Assembly (NCBI RefSeq): GCF_000378385.1
Contig: NZ_KB899662.1
Span: forward strand, 311,728 to 375,727
DNA from: Paenibacillus daejeonensis DSM 15491
Lineage (GTDB): Bacteria; Bacillota; Bacilli; Paenibacillales; Paenibacillaceae
Direction of reading: 5' to 3'
Length of the DNA stretch: 64,000 bases
Position 1 is the stretch's first letter. Each line of letters opens with the position of its first letter. The position numbers were made by a program, and so were the translations under genes. Positions 43,539 through 52,552 of the stretch are shown piece by piece. Under the pieces are notes generated by a model, which was given only the letters and a program-made list of their open reading frames with translations, did no database searches and was not told the DNA's origin.

Positions 43539-44722
43539 TACGGCGCTCCTTGATAAACAAGTTGCCCACCCACGATCGTGCGCGAGACGGCAGGATAGTC
43601 ATTCAGCAGTTCGACAATGAGCAGGTCAGCCTGCTTGCCTGCTGTAATGGAGCCTAACTTCTCTCCTACGCCTAGCGCTTGCGCCGGGTATAAGGATGCC
43701 ATAGCTGCTGCCTCGGGCAAGGAAACGATGTCTTCCTTGGCCAGCTTGAACACTGCTGCAAGAAGCGAGGCGGGATGGTAGTCCGAGCACAGCACCCGAG
43801 CCGCGCCATCCCGAATGGCGTCGGCTGCACTCATATTGCGATCATGGGAACCGCCGCGCACGACGTTGGGCGCACCTACACATACATGAAGCCCTCGCCT
43901 GGCCGCGTGCCGGGCGGTTTCTATGTTCATCGGAAATTCAGAGACCGATACGCCGTACGCGGCAAATGCGTCCACCCGCTCAGGCGAATCATCGTCATGC
44001 GAGGCGACCGCAATGCCGCTGTCCGAAGCAAGATTGCCTAGCGTGCGCAGATGGGACCAATCGACCAATTGCTGACGTGTCAGCAAATCCCGGACAATAT
44101 CCTCGACCTCTGCCGCCGATACGCCCTGGTTCTTCATCACATAGCGCTCAAAGGATCCTGGCTCCCTGTATTGCCCTTGACCCGGCGAATGGTCCATGAA
44201 TGACAGGTAGTCCACCTGCTTGTCAGCGATGAGCTGTTCGATAATGGGTAACCCGGCCAAATGGGCCACTTCGTAGCGAAGGTGAATGCCATGACGGACC
44301 ACGGCACGCCTTGCCCGAAGGTGATGAATTAAGGCAATCATTTGTGTCAGCAAATGGTCGCCTCGGAGGCTGAGGCCGACACCGAGCGACAGGGAATGGT
44401 ACATGGAGGTGATCCCGTGTACAGGCAGCTTGCGTTCAAACTCAAGAAAAGCCATCTCTAGCGGGAAGAGCGTACCAGGCCTCGGTTGAACTTCTTTTTC
44501 AATCGCATCGCAGTGAATATCCACCAACCCTGGCATGATGTATTTTCCCCTGGCATCCATACGTTCATACGATCCGGCCCCCTGCTCAGCTAACCAATGC
44601 TCTCGCTCCTGCTCCGTCTCCAAAACAGCGCTTATCGTATCCCCCTTAACCACAATATCTGCCTCAATCAACTTGTCCGGCAAGACGACCAGCCCATTCT
44701 GTATGTATAGCAACTCCCCCAC
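43508..44722 (-). CDS. phnM: PhnM-like alkylphosphonate triphosphate diphosphatase / amidohydrolase
   Basis: The protein has 404 residues from a GTG at 44722, ~9 bases after GAGGAGGG; an upstream extension to 44818 runs through a terminator and AT-rich DNA. It opens with IQNGLVVLPDKLIEADIVVKG and carries the metal-binding VDIHCDAIEKEVQPRPG motif, ASHDDDSPERV and LCSDYHPASLL, all typical of PhnM. In the C-P lyase pathway PhnM hydrolyses alpha-D-ribose 1-alkylphosphonate 5-triphosphate. No other phn gene is present here, so the physiological role is uncertain. It could act elsewhere or on another triphosphate. Confidence 0.85.
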   Translation of the reverse strand: MGELLYIQNGLVVLPDKLIEADIVVKGDTISAVLETEQEREHWLAEQGAGSYERMDARGKYIMPGLVDIHCDAIEKEVQPRPGTLFPLEMAFLEFERKLPVHGITSMYHSLSLGVGLSLRGDHLLTQMIALIHHLRARRAVVRHGIHLRYEVAHLAGLPIIEQLIADKQVDYLSFMDHSPGQGQYREPGSFERYVMKNQGVSAAEVEDIVRDLLTRQQLVDWSHLRTLGNLASDSGIAVASHDDDSPERVDAFAAYGVSVSEFPMNIETARHAARRGLHVCVGAPNVVRGGSHDRNMSAADAIRDGAARVLCSDYHPASLLAAVFKLAKEDIVSLPEAAAMASLYPAQALGVGEKLGSITAGKQADLLIVELLNDYPAVSRTIVGGQLVYQGAPYYSAPAGVCF

Positions 44723-44775
44723 CGCTCCACCCTCCTCATTAAGTTTATAATATATTATATTATGCTTTTCTGACA

Positions 44776-44810
44776 TAAAAAAACAGCCCGTTCGAAAACG
44801 GACTGTTCCT
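44776..44810 (-). terminator. Intrinsic terminator after the oxidoreductase operon
   Basis: On the minus strand, AACAGTCCGTTTTCGAACGGGCTGTT forms an almost perfect stem-loop followed by seven T residues. It ends the operon whose last gene stops at 44828 and precedes the PhnM-like gene. Confidence 0.88.
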
Positions 44811-44827
44811 TGGAACAAATAAGGTCA

Positions 44828-45925
44828 TTAAGAGGTCGAAGGTTCTAGCGCTTCCATGGGCTCAGGACGTTCGCAGGTGCTCTGCATCGTATAATGCTTG
44901 CCTTCAGCCGAAGCATCGTGAAAGCCATGCATAGCCTCCAACACATGGTACGCCAGTTCGCCGCTGGCACGGTGGGGTCTGCCCTCGGCAATTGCACGCG
45001 CCATATCCGCCACACCGATTCCGCGGTTGTTATCGGTATGACCATGCGTCAGTGGAATCTCTTCCCACTCCTTGCTACCTGCCTTGCGCAGCTTGACCAC
45101 ACCGCCAAAGTTATTCGGATCGGGAATGAGCAAGCTTCCTGCACTGCCATGCATCTCGATGTTCGGCAACGACGTGCCGCCCTTCGTATCGAAGCTGGTG
45201 ATCAGCGTACCAACGGCGCCGCTGGCAAAATCAATGACGCCTGCGAGATGCGTAGGTGTCTCGACTTGAATCACTTGTCCATGCTTGGGCTGGCTGGTGA
45301 TGGTCCGCTCCGGGTAGGAAATGACGGCCGAACCCGTAACCCGGCGAATCGGTCCCAGAAGGTTCACAAAAGCGGTCAGATAATACGGTCCCATATCGAA
45401 CATTGGGCCGCCCCCGCGCTTGTAGTAAAATTCCGGATCGGGATGCCATACCTCATGACCGCCCGATAGCATGAAACCGGACACCGAGATGGGAGTGCCA
45501 ATGGCTCCATCGTCGATCAGCTTGCGTACCGTCTGGATGCCCCCGCCCAGAAAGGTCTCCGGTGCACTCGCCAGGCGAACACCATGCTTGTGCGCTGCTT
45601 CCAGCATAGCCAGACCTTCTTCACGGGTGACCGCCAGCGGTTTCTCCACGTAGACGTGCTTGCCAGCCTCCAGAGCCTGGATACTCACCTTGGCATGCGC
45701 TTGCGGGATTGTCAGGTTGACAACAATATCAATCTCCGGATCTGTCAGCAGCTCATCGACTGACATCGCCTTGGGGACGCCAAACTCCTCGGCCCGCGCC
45801 TTGGCACGTTCCAGATCAAGGTCCGCACAAGCTGCCAGCTCAACCTCCGGATAATCCTTGAGATTCGTAAAATAGATCTTGCTGATATTGCCGCAGCCAA
45901 CGATGCCTACCTTGCTTCGCTTCAT
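44828..45925 (-). CDS. Gfo/Idh/MocA-family oxidoreductase
   Basis: The protein has 365 residues from ATG 45925, preceded by AGGAG. The Rossmann motif VGIVGCGNISKIYF and the catalytic motif YVEKPLAVT (EKP) place it in the NAD(P)-dependent sugar dehydrogenase superfamily. These enzymes oxidise or reduce hydroxyls of sugars and inositols. It is the last gene of a LacI-Gfo-ThuA-Gfo operon and is followed by a strong terminator. ThuA plus Gfo pairs are typical of disaccharide/glycoside 3-keto pathways, so a role in glycoside oxidation is plausible. Confidence 0.92.
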   Translation of the reverse strand: MKRSKVGIVGCGNISKIYFTNLKDYPEVELAACADLDLERAKARAEEFGVPKAMSVDELLTDPEIDIVVNLTIPQAHAKVSIQALEAGKHVYVEKPLAVTREEGLAMLEAAHKHGVRLASAPETFLGGGIQTVRKLIDDGAIGTPISVSGFMLSGGHEVWHPDPEFYYKRGGGPMFDMGPYYLTAFVNLLGPIRRVTGSAVISYPERTITSQPKHGQVIQVETPTHLAGVIDFASGAVGTLITSFDTKGGTSLPNIEMHGSAGSLLIPDPNNFGGVVKLRKAGSKEWEEIPLTHGHTDNNRGIGVADMARAIAEGRPHRASGELAYHVLEAMHGFHDASAEGKHYTMQSTCERPEPMEALEPSTS

Positions 45926-45972
45926 GTACTTGATCACTCCTACGTATTAGAGGTTGTTCAAAGATGACACAA

Positions 45973-46596
45973 CTAACGTGCAGCCCAGAGGAAACCACGG
46001 CGCATGAGTTCAGTGACCTGCGGAATCGCCACAATATTGGCCACATGACCAAGCGTATTATGGTAGACGCGGCCCTGGCCCCACGTTTTGGTCCAGACGA
46101 CCGGCATTTTCACGTCATCAAAATTGGTTGTTGCATGGATCTTGATGGCCGGATCGACATGCATATAATATTTCTCCGAGCTGACATCGAAGTCACCGAT
46201 TCCTTCGGTAAGCGGATCAGCAGCGTCTGTCATCTCTACTCTGTAATCCACTCCGTCGCCTCCCGGATGGGAGACCCATTGACCGCCTACCATATATTGA
46301 TATTCGACCTCGTTCCGGAAGGAATCGGACATCCCGCCATGGCATCCGGCAATTCCACAGCCCGCGTGAACAGTATCCAGCAGTGGGCGAAGCTGCTCTT
46401 GCTTGATGGTGCTCATCGTCCAGATGGGAACGATCAAATCAAGCGAAGCCATCAGCTTCTCATCCGTATACGTATCCAGGGTATCACTGATCGTGACGTT
46501 GAAATTCTCGTTGCGCAGCACATTGGCGAACAATTCTGCGACTTGCTGCGGCTCGTGTCCATCCCATCCGCCCCAGGTGACTAGTGCTTGTTTCAT
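45973..46596 (-). CDS. ThuA-like protein (trehalose utilization family)
   Basis: The protein has 207 residues from ATG 46596 (MKQALVTWGGWDGHEP), with AAAGGA upstream. The glutamine amidotransferase-like fold with GGWDGHEP, GCGIAGCHGGMSDSF and the late WTKTWGQGRVYHNTLGH motif matches ThuA-like sugar-utilisation proteins. Members work with Gfo/Idh/MocA oxidoreductases in disaccharide catabolism, in part by acting on 3-keto sugars. It is flanked by two such oxidoreductase genes in one operon. Confidence 0.9.
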   Translation of the reverse strand: MKQALVTWGGWDGHEPQQVAELFANVLRNENFNVTISDTLDTYTDEKLMASLDLIVPIWTMSTIKQEQLRPLLDTVHAGCGIAGCHGGMSDSFRNEVEYQYMVGGQWVSHPGGDGVDYRVEMTDAADPLTEGIGDFDVSSEKYYMHVDPAIKIHATTNFDDVKMPVVWTKTWGQGRVYHNTLGHVANIVAIPQVTELMRRGFLWAAR

Positions 46597-46618
46597 GTTA
46601 TTACTCATCCTTTCACAA

Positions 46619-47785
46619 TTAAGATTGCATCTCCGACAAGCTGACCCATCTGCGCTCGGCAATAGAACGATCCACAGCCTCCAGCACTTCCTGGCATTTC
46701 ACCCCGTCCACGAAGTTCGGTACCGGCTGGCGGTCCTCTTCGAGCGCTTGCATCAGCTCATGTACTTCATGCGTGAAGGTATGCTCATAGCCAATGGTAT
46801 GTCCCGGCGGCCACCAAGCGTCCATATAAGCATGAGCCGGATCAGTCGCCAGCACACGCCGGAAGCCTTGGACATCCTCCGCATCGTCTGTGAAGTAGAC
46901 TTGCAGTTCATTGACCCGTTCAAAATCAAACTTGACGCTGCCCTTGCTGCCGTTAATCTCGAAGGCATTGGTACAACGATGACCGGCTGCAAAGCGTGTG
47001 GCCTCGAAGCTGCCCAGTGCCCCTTCAGCAAAGCGAGTCAAGAAAAGGGTAGCATCATCGACAGTGACTGGCCCGCGCGGCGCTTCCTTGCTGCCCTTGG
47101 CGCTCAGACCCGTCATCGAGTCAGCCAGCGGACGCTCCTTGATAAAGGTCTCGCTCATGCCGATGACTTCGCCGAATTCACCTACCAGGAACCTTGCAAG
47201 GTCAATCAAATGGGCACCGAGGTCGCCATGCGAGCCTGAGCCCGCTACTTCCTTCTGCAGACGCCATACCAGGGGGAAATCCGGATCAAGGACAAAATCC
47301 TGCAGGAACGTGGCCCGGAAGTGATAAATTTTGCCGAGTCTGCCCTCGGAGACCAGCTTCTTGGCCAATTGCACCGCCGGCGCAAATCGGTAATTGAAGC
47401 CGATCATATGCTTAATGCCTGCCTTCTCGGCGGCTTCCAGCATTTCACGGGAATCCTCGAGTGTCAGCGCCAGCGGCTTCTCGCAGAAAATATGCTTGCC
47501 GGCTTCTGCTGCTGCCAGTGCAATCTCCTTGTGCGCATCGCTTGGCGCATTAATATCAATAAGGTCGATATCATCGCGTTTAACCAGCTGGCGCCAGTCC
47601 GTCTCTGCACTCTGCCAACCGAACTGTGCCCGGGCTTGTTCCACACCTTCCGGGTCACGGCCGCAAATGGCCGTCATCTCAGGCTTCCGCACATTAGGAA
47701 AAAACATCGGCAGCGCACGATACGCATTGCTGTGCGCCTTACCCATAAACTTATAACCTACCATCCCCACGCGAACCGGATTCAT
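46619..47785 (-). CDS. Gfo/Idh/MocA-family oxidoreductase
   Basis: The protein has 388 residues from ATG 47785; an ATG two codons earlier and a TTG are alternatives, with AGAGGCGG just upstream. VGMVGYKFMGKAHSNAYR is the nucleotide-binding motif and CEKPLAL the catalytic EKP motif. A glycine-rich HGDLGAHLIDLARFL segment is typical of sugar dehydrogenases of this family. It follows a LacI-type gene by 21 bp and precedes the ThuA-like gene. Confidence 0.92.
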   Translation of the reverse strand: MNPVRVGMVGYKFMGKAHSNAYRALPMFFPNVRKPEMTAICGRDPEGVEQARAQFGWQSAETDWRQLVKRDDIDLIDINAPSDAHKEIALAAAEAGKHIFCEKPLALTLEDSREMLEAAEKAGIKHMIGFNYRFAPAVQLAKKLVSEGRLGKIYHFRATFLQDFVLDPDFPLVWRLQKEVAGSGSHGDLGAHLIDLARFLVGEFGEVIGMSETFIKERPLADSMTGLSAKGSKEAPRGPVTVDDATLFLTRFAEGALGSFEATRFAAGHRCTNAFEINGSKGSVKFDFERVNELQVYFTDDAEDVQGFRRVLATDPAHAYMDAWWPPGHTIGYEHTFTHEVHELMQALEEDRQPVPNFVDGVKCQEVLEAVDRSIAERRWVSLSEMQS

Positions 47786-47806
47786 CTTCATACCGCCTCT
47801 CAATTA

Positions 47807-48844
47807 TTAGGGTGTATTGCTTGTTTGAAGCCTCGATGACTCCCGAACGACCAACTGTAGCGGCAGCTCGCCATCTGTACCTGGGCCATTCGCTCCCGCG
47901 CTGTCCGTTGCAAGCAACAGGCGCGCGGCCCTCCGGCCCATCTCAAAGAAAGGGACTGCAACCGATGAGAGCTGAGGCTGGGTCAGCCGGGAACCGTCGG
48001 AGTCATCATAACCAATCAGTGCATAGTGGCGTCCTGCAATCAGCTCATGCTCATGCAGTCCTTGCATCAGACCGATGGCCATCCGGTCGTTAGCGGCAAA
48101 GATGCCGTCCAGCGTGCCGTTCTGGATGCGCTCAGCCAGTGGCCTGGCCAGCTCGTAGCCGCTCTTGCGTCCAAAGTTGCCCTGGTACACAAGATCGGAT
48201 GCGTACACGAGCCCCTGCTGCTCCAGTGCTTCTCGGTAGCCCCGATGCCGGTCGATGCTGTTGGAGTAGGTTAATGGACCATTGACGAGCGCTATCCGGC
48301 TGCAGCCCTCTGCGATCAAATGGTTAACTGCCATTCGGCTGCCATCCACATGATCGGCATCCACGGTCCGAAATGTCTCCCCCTCAAACCGTTGGTTGAT
48401 CAGACAAAACGGATGCTCTTCCGCCACCAGTTTGGCCAGTGCTTGCCGCTCCACCGGCAGGTCATGAAGACCCAGCATGATGCAGGCATCGACCTTGTGG
48501 GTGCGGAACAGCAAGTCATAGTCTCGTGGTTCGTCGGGCCACCGGAACATCAGCAGCAGGTCATACCCTTGCTCCTTGGCCGCCTCGCCAATGCCGCTCA
48601 GGATCTCCGAGAAATAATAGGTTGAGAACAGGTGAACCTTGGGCAGCGAAGGGATGATGACTCCAAGATGTCCGCTGCGCTTGCGCGCAAAGCTCCTGGC
48701 CAGCTGGCTGGGAACGTATTGCAGTTGCTCTGCCGCCTCCAGCACGCGCTGCTTTGTCTCCTCCCGTACCGGTCCCACGCCATTCAGGACTCTGGAGACG
48801 GTGGCTTCGGAGACGCCTGCCAGTTTCGCTACCTCTTTCCGCAA
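47807..48844 (-). CDS. LacI-family transcriptional regulator
   Basis: The protein has 345 residues. It begins directly with the LacI helix-turn-helix (VAKLAGVSEATVSRVLNG) and continues with a periplasmic-binding-like ligand domain. The start is TTG, 8 bases after GGAGGG; a nearby ATG is out of frame and meets a stop after six codons. It heads the oxidoreductase operon and probably regulates itself through the near-palindrome at 48879-48894. The ligand is unknown, probably a glycoside. Confidence 0.93.
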   Translation of the reverse strand: MRKEVAKLAGVSEATVSRVLNGVGPVREETKQRVLEAAEQLQYVPSQLARSFARKRSGHLGVIIPSLPKVHLFSTYYFSEILSGIGEAAKEQGYDLLLMFRWPDEPRDYDLLFRTHKVDACIMLGLHDLPVERQALAKLVAEEHPFCLINQRFEGETFRTVDADHVDGSRMAVNHLIAEGCSRIALVNGPLTYSNSIDRHRGYREALEQQGLVYASDLVYQGNFGRKSGYELARPLAERIQNGTLDGIFAANDRMAIGLMQGLHEHELIAGRHYALIGYDDSDGSRLTQPQLSSVAVPFFEMGRRAARLLLATDSAGANGPGTDGELPLQLVVRESSRLQTSNTP

Positions 48845-48878
48845 ACCATGTTCCCTCCTTGTGTTGACTGTATCCTAG

Positions 48879-48921
48879 ATGTACACGCGTACATTTTGCC
48901 ATGAATGCGTTCTCCTGTCAA
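48879..48921 (-). promoter_or_regulatory. Sigma-A promoter with overlapping LacI-type operator
   Basis: On the minus strand, TTGACA (48916-48921) is followed after 17 bases by CAAAAT (48893-48898). ATGTACGCGTGTACAT (48879-48894), a near-palindrome with a central CG as is usual for LacI operators, overlaps the -10 element and the expected start of transcription. Repression of the LacI-Gfo-ThuA-Gfo operon by its own first gene product is the simple reading. Confidence 0.65.
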
Positions 48922-48949
48922 TCATCAATTACGGAAAAACGACGAAGAG

Positions 48950-50158
48950 CTACAAGCCGAGCTTGCGCTTCTTCGCCAGAAAAATCAGCAGGGAAACAAG
49001 GATAGGGATGGTCATCACCTGAAACATCACGGAATAGCCGCTGATCATGCTGCCACTTTCCTGATGAGCATAGGTTACGATCGCTCCGGCCACGGTAGGC
49101 ATCAACAGATAACCGAGGTCCACACCAATATAGCTGGTGTTGCCAGCCACACCTCGCCGTTCCTTATTAACCAGCTTCATGCATAACGTCTGAATGATGG
49201 GTTGGCAGATGCCATAGCCGAATGCGGATACAGCTCCAGCGAGCAGGAACATGGGCAAGGTGCGGGCGTAGCTGATCAGGATAAACGACAAGGCGAAGAA
49301 CAGCATGCCAGGAATCAGCATTTTATCCAGTCCGTACTTGTCCGCCAGCTTGCCGCTGAAGGGCCGTGAGAATAACACGCACACCGCATAAGCAGTGAAG
49401 AACAAGCCGATATTCTGAACGCCGTTAATCTTGCCATAGATCAGTATAAAGGAATTGATACAGGAATACGCGCCCGCAAGAAAAAACATCATGACGGCAG
49501 GGACGAGTACCTCCCGCGCGTAAAAGTTATGAAGCGTCAGCTTGAAACCGCCAGAACGGTCTGGGGCCGGACTCTTCAGCCGTAAAGCCATGATCAGCAC
49601 GCCAACCATCATGACGGCACCGACCAGAAACGTAAACGAATACCCGAAGGCATACACCAGCTCCAAACCGAGTGAGGGTCCGATTGCTGTCGCAACGGCT
49701 TGACCAAGTGAGAAGATGCCAATCCCCGATGCGATTTTGTCGTTGGGAAGCGCATCGCTTGCCAGCGCTAGTGACAGCGGAGCCAGGAAGCCCATGCCAA
49801 TGCCATGCAGCAGCCGTCCCGCAATAATCATCTGGATCGAATCGGCGATACTGTAGCATAGAAAGGCTGCGCAGATAATGCCAACTGCAACGGCCAGCAG
49901 TCGATTGCTGCGAAAAAAACCGGTAGCCGGGCCTACGACGGGTCGGATGCCAAGCGCCGTCACCGCAAACATGCTCGATACCATGCCTACCATCACGGCC
50001 GTTGCACCAAGATGCTCCGCATAGTTCGGAATGAGCGTATTCATCATAAATTGTGCCATATTTAAAACAATATTGATCATAAAGATGCTGACAAATGCAG
50101 GGGTCCAGATGGAAGGAGTCGTCTGCGTTCCGGTTGGGGTTACATTCAGCTCAGACAT
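48950..50158 (-). CDS. MFS transporter
   Basis: The protein has 402 residues with ~12 hydrophobic segments and an inter-repeat basic loop (GPATGFFRSNR...), the layout of a major facilitator. The N-terminal 20 residues are cytosolic and polar. Sequence style is that of drug/sugar efflux MFS proteins. The gene lies between the GDSL hydrolase and LacI genes, so it could export or import a sugar or acyl product of the locus. Ribosome-binding site AAGGG is weak. Confidence 0.9.
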   Translation of the reverse strand: MSELNVTPTGTQTTPSIWTPAFVSIFMINIVLNMAQFMMNTLIPNYAEHLGATAVMVGMVSSMFAVTALGIRPVVGPATGFFRSNRLLAVAVGIICAAFLCYSIADSIQMIIAGRLLHGIGMGFLAPLSLALASDALPNDKIASGIGIFSLGQAVATAIGPSLGLELVYAFGYSFTFLVGAVMMVGVLIMALRLKSPAPDRSGGFKLTLHNFYAREVLVPAVMMFFLAGAYSCINSFILIYGKINGVQNIGLFFTAYAVCVLFSRPFSGKLADKYGLDKMLIPGMLFFALSFILISYARTLPMFLLAGAVSAFGYGICQPIIQTLCMKLVNKERRGVAGNTSYIGVDLGYLLMPTVAGAIVTYAHQESGSMISGYSVMFQVMTIPILVSLLIFLAKKRKLGL

Positions 50159-50195
50159 AGGCAGCTACCCTTGCACCCTAGCGTGGCTGCCGGCT

Positions 50196-50867
50196 TCATG
50201 ACAGCAATCTGCTCTGGATATCTGTCTTCACAACCTCATAGCCGCGCGCATGGAGATGTAACCCATCATACGTATAGGATGCTTTGAGCTTGCCCTTCTC
50301 ATCTGTCAGCAAGTCATGGATATTGGCATAGTCCAGCTCCAGCTCGTTCGCTGTCTGCAGGAGCAGTTGGTTCATCATGAGGATTGCTTCGTTGGTTCGT
50401 CTGCCAACGACCGGGAACGGCAGGTCCGGCTCGGCATCATGATTGACCGGATAGATGGACAGTAGCACGATCCCTGTGTCGGGCAGACGCACCCTTACCG
50501 TCTCGCAGATCTCCCGGATCCGCGCCACGATCGCCTCCGGCAACTCGCCCTCGCCCAGGTCATTTGTTCCAATCAATAGGAATAGCTGGGCAGGCTGCAG
50601 ATCCAGGATAAGCTGCTCGATGTTACGCAGCAGCCCTATTGTTGTATCTCCGCCGATCCCCCGGTTGTACAGCCGTTTGCTGGCTCGCAGCAGCTCATGT
50701 ATGGGGAATCCTTCGGTAATGGAGTCGCCTGCGAATACAATGCCACCAGGCTCGACGTAACGGTTGAGCTCGCAATAATCTGCCAGCTTGCGGGCTTTCA
50801 GGAAGTCGCCCAATTGCTTCATTTTCTCTAACTCCCGGGAATCGGGAATCGGTGGGTTCTCTCTCAT
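50196..50867 (-). CDS. GDSL/SGNH-family acyl hydrolase
   Basis: The protein has 223 residues. Block I is FAGDSITEG with the catalytic Ser, block II has the Gly in NRGIGGDTT, block III is LLIGTNDLGEG with the Asn, and block V has Asp-x-x-His in YDGLHLHARGYE. No signal peptide, so it acts inside the cell. SGNH hydrolases remove acetyl or acyl groups from carbohydrates and lipids. It belongs to the run of esterase genes in this locus. Confidence 0.92.
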   Translation of the reverse strand: MRENPPIPDSRELEKMKQLGDFLKARKLADYCELNRYVEPGGIVFAGDSITEGFPIHELLRASKRLYNRGIGGDTTIGLLRNIEQLILDLQPAQLFLLIGTNDLGEGELPEAIVARIREICETVRVRLPDTGIVLLSIYPVNHDAEPDLPFPVVGRRTNEAILMMNQLLLQTANELELDYANIHDLLTDEKGKLKASYTYDGLHLHARGYEVVKTDIQSRLLS

Positions 50868-50900
50868 ATGGCTCTCTCTTCCTTCCTCATACTGCCTTGA

Positions 50901-52352
50901 TTAACGCAAAATCTCGTCCTGGATCAGCTCCGCCATATAGTGTGACAGCTCGGCGTAGTGATCGGTGATGTAGAGCACCTCCCCGCAAGCGGAGGCATGG
51001 CGGCCGAAGTGCCGACACAGCAGCCACTCGAGCGGAATATAAAGCTCGCCGTCCCGGTAGACCGCCTCGCACAGCATCGACTCTATCCGGTTGTCGAGGA
51101 CACAGCCGATACTGCCTTGGGCAAACTGGAAGCTCCTGCCGTCTGGAAGATCCAGCTCCGCCGAGCGCCCCTCGTATGCTTCAACCACCTGAGCCCCCAG
51201 CAGCTCTGCTATAAACGACACCGGGGTCATCAGATAAGAGCCGCGGACGATGGAGTCTCCATTGAGACCATGATATTTCAGCTTATCGTGTAGAAATGCC
51301 GGCCCGCTCATCTCGACTAGTCGCTGGTGAACGTAGGCCTTGTTGCTGCCCGCCGCCAGCGCGACCGACCAGGTGTCGCCCTCAACTGAGCTGCCAGCCT
51401 CGCCCTCGACAACCCTGGCGAACAGATGCTGCCACACCAGCTCCGCATCGTCGAAGGTCTGGCCGTGATCCCGGTTCTTGACCTCATGGTAAACGAAGTC
51501 GGCATGCTCGCCAGTATAGAACGCGAGATTGTTCTCGCCGACGATCCGCAATCGCGGCAGCGAGTCGCAGCCATTCGCCCGCTTCCAGAAGTCCCGGTTG
51601 GATCGGATGAACATGCCGGTCTCGCCGTCATGGAACGGGATCTCATCATGCTCCATCCGAGACTGCATTACGGGTACCGCCGACGGACGGGTACGCGGCT
51701 CACCCTCCGGATCCCACAGCACCTCGGGCCAGGTCATGCCGGCAGAGCCTGATCCAGCGGCAAAGCGATGGCTATAATGCCGGAGCATCTGATTCGCCAT
51801 AATATCCCCCATCGACATGCCATGAATGAAGATTCGCTTGGCATCGATCGCATAGGTACGCTCCATTCGCTCCATCAACGCCAGGATGACCTGCATGTCG
51901 CGGTTGTCTGCCGGGTCCTCCGGTGCCCGGTGCAGGTAGAACCCTTCGGGGTTGGGCTTGCCTATCATCTCTAGCGTCCTCTCCTCGCATTCGACCATCC
52001 ATACCTTGCGCTCGCTCGCATTGGGGAAGAGCACGATGAAGCCTTCCCGGTCTGCAATATGCGTCCAGGACGTATAGATGGCCTGCCCCCAGCCTGTCAT
52101 GAGGCCGCCATGCAGCGAGACGACCAGTGGTACATCAACCGATCCGTCATAGGTAGCGGGGATATATTCGTACCAGCTCGACACTGCCTCTCCGACGACC
52201 GCTTCTTGGTACTCGCGGAGCCGCTCGGGATAAGGCTGCGAGTTGTTGCCGTTCTCGTTGACCACCATGGTCGAGCCCTTGATCGCCTCCGGCAGATACT
52301 CCCGATTAGCTTCATTAGGCTCGCCCGGCAGCAGCTTAATGCTGTCCTTCAT
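50901..52352 (-). CDS. Alpha/beta-hydrolase esterase with C-terminal stalk-like domain (paralogue 1)
   Basis: The protein has 483 residues. Residues ~60-320 are an esterase/PHB-depolymerase-like hydrolase: LHGG near 80, nucleophile Ser180 in GMSMG, and His in NRDHGQTFDDAELVW. Residues ~345-475 resemble a copper amine oxidase N-like 'stalk' domain (TPVSFIAELLG, LYIPLEWL). There is no signal peptide, unusual because such stalk domains normally occur in exported proteins. It is paralogous to the gene at 61202-62686 over its whole length. It lies downstream of the ABC permeases, separated by a dispersed repeat. Confidence 0.85.
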   Translation of the reverse strand: MKDSIKLLPGEPNEANREYLPEAIKGSTMVVNENGNNSQPYPERLREYQEAVVGEAVSSWYEYIPATYDGSVDVPLVVSLHGGLMTGWGQAIYTSWTHIADREGFIVLFPNASERKVWMVECEERTLEMIGKPNPEGFYLHRAPEDPADNRDMQVILALMERMERTYAIDAKRIFIHGMSMGDIMANQMLRHYSHRFAAGSGSAGMTWPEVLWDPEGEPRTRPSAVPVMQSRMEHDEIPFHDGETGMFIRSNRDFWKRANGCDSLPRLRIVGENNLAFYTGEHADFVYHEVKNRDHGQTFDDAELVWQHLFARVVEGEAGSSVEGDTWSVALAAGSNKAYVHQRLVEMSGPAFLHDKLKYHGLNGDSIVRGSYLMTPVSFIAELLGAQVVEAYEGRSAELDLPDGRSFQFAQGSIGCVLDNRIESMLCEAVYRDGELYIPLEWLLCRHFGRHASACGEVLYITDHYAELSHYMAELIQDEILR

Positions 52353-52375
52353 ACTACTTCTCCCTCCTGTGTGTC

Positions 52376-52548
52376 AGATATCTCTCAAAAGGCCGAAGAG
52401 GCACGGAATCGTTCTGGAGAAGCGGAGCGCTCGCCTTTGTCCACCGATTTCAACCGCTAGAGCGGTTAAATAATCAAGAAATCGGGGGACAACAGCGATC
52501 GGAAGAACGATCCGTGACCGTAGGCTCTGTTTTGAGGGCAGTCTGATG
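52376..52548. repeat. Dispersed intergenic element, copy C (inverted)
   Basis: Its imperfect terminal inverted repeats are CAGATATCTCTCAAAAGGCC on the left and, as complement of the right end, CAGACTGCCCTCAAAACAG. It shares the ACCGCT-AGCGGTT palindrome and the GGCACGGAATCG motif with copies A and B, in opposite orientation. It lies between the last permease gene and the esterase gene. Confidence 0.65.
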
Positions 52549-52552
52549 CCTG

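Noticed and set aside
44723..44818. N-terminal extension of the PhnM-like protein
   Set aside because: It would run through the terminator and AT-rich promoter-like DNA; a GTG with a good ribosome-binding site lies at 44722.
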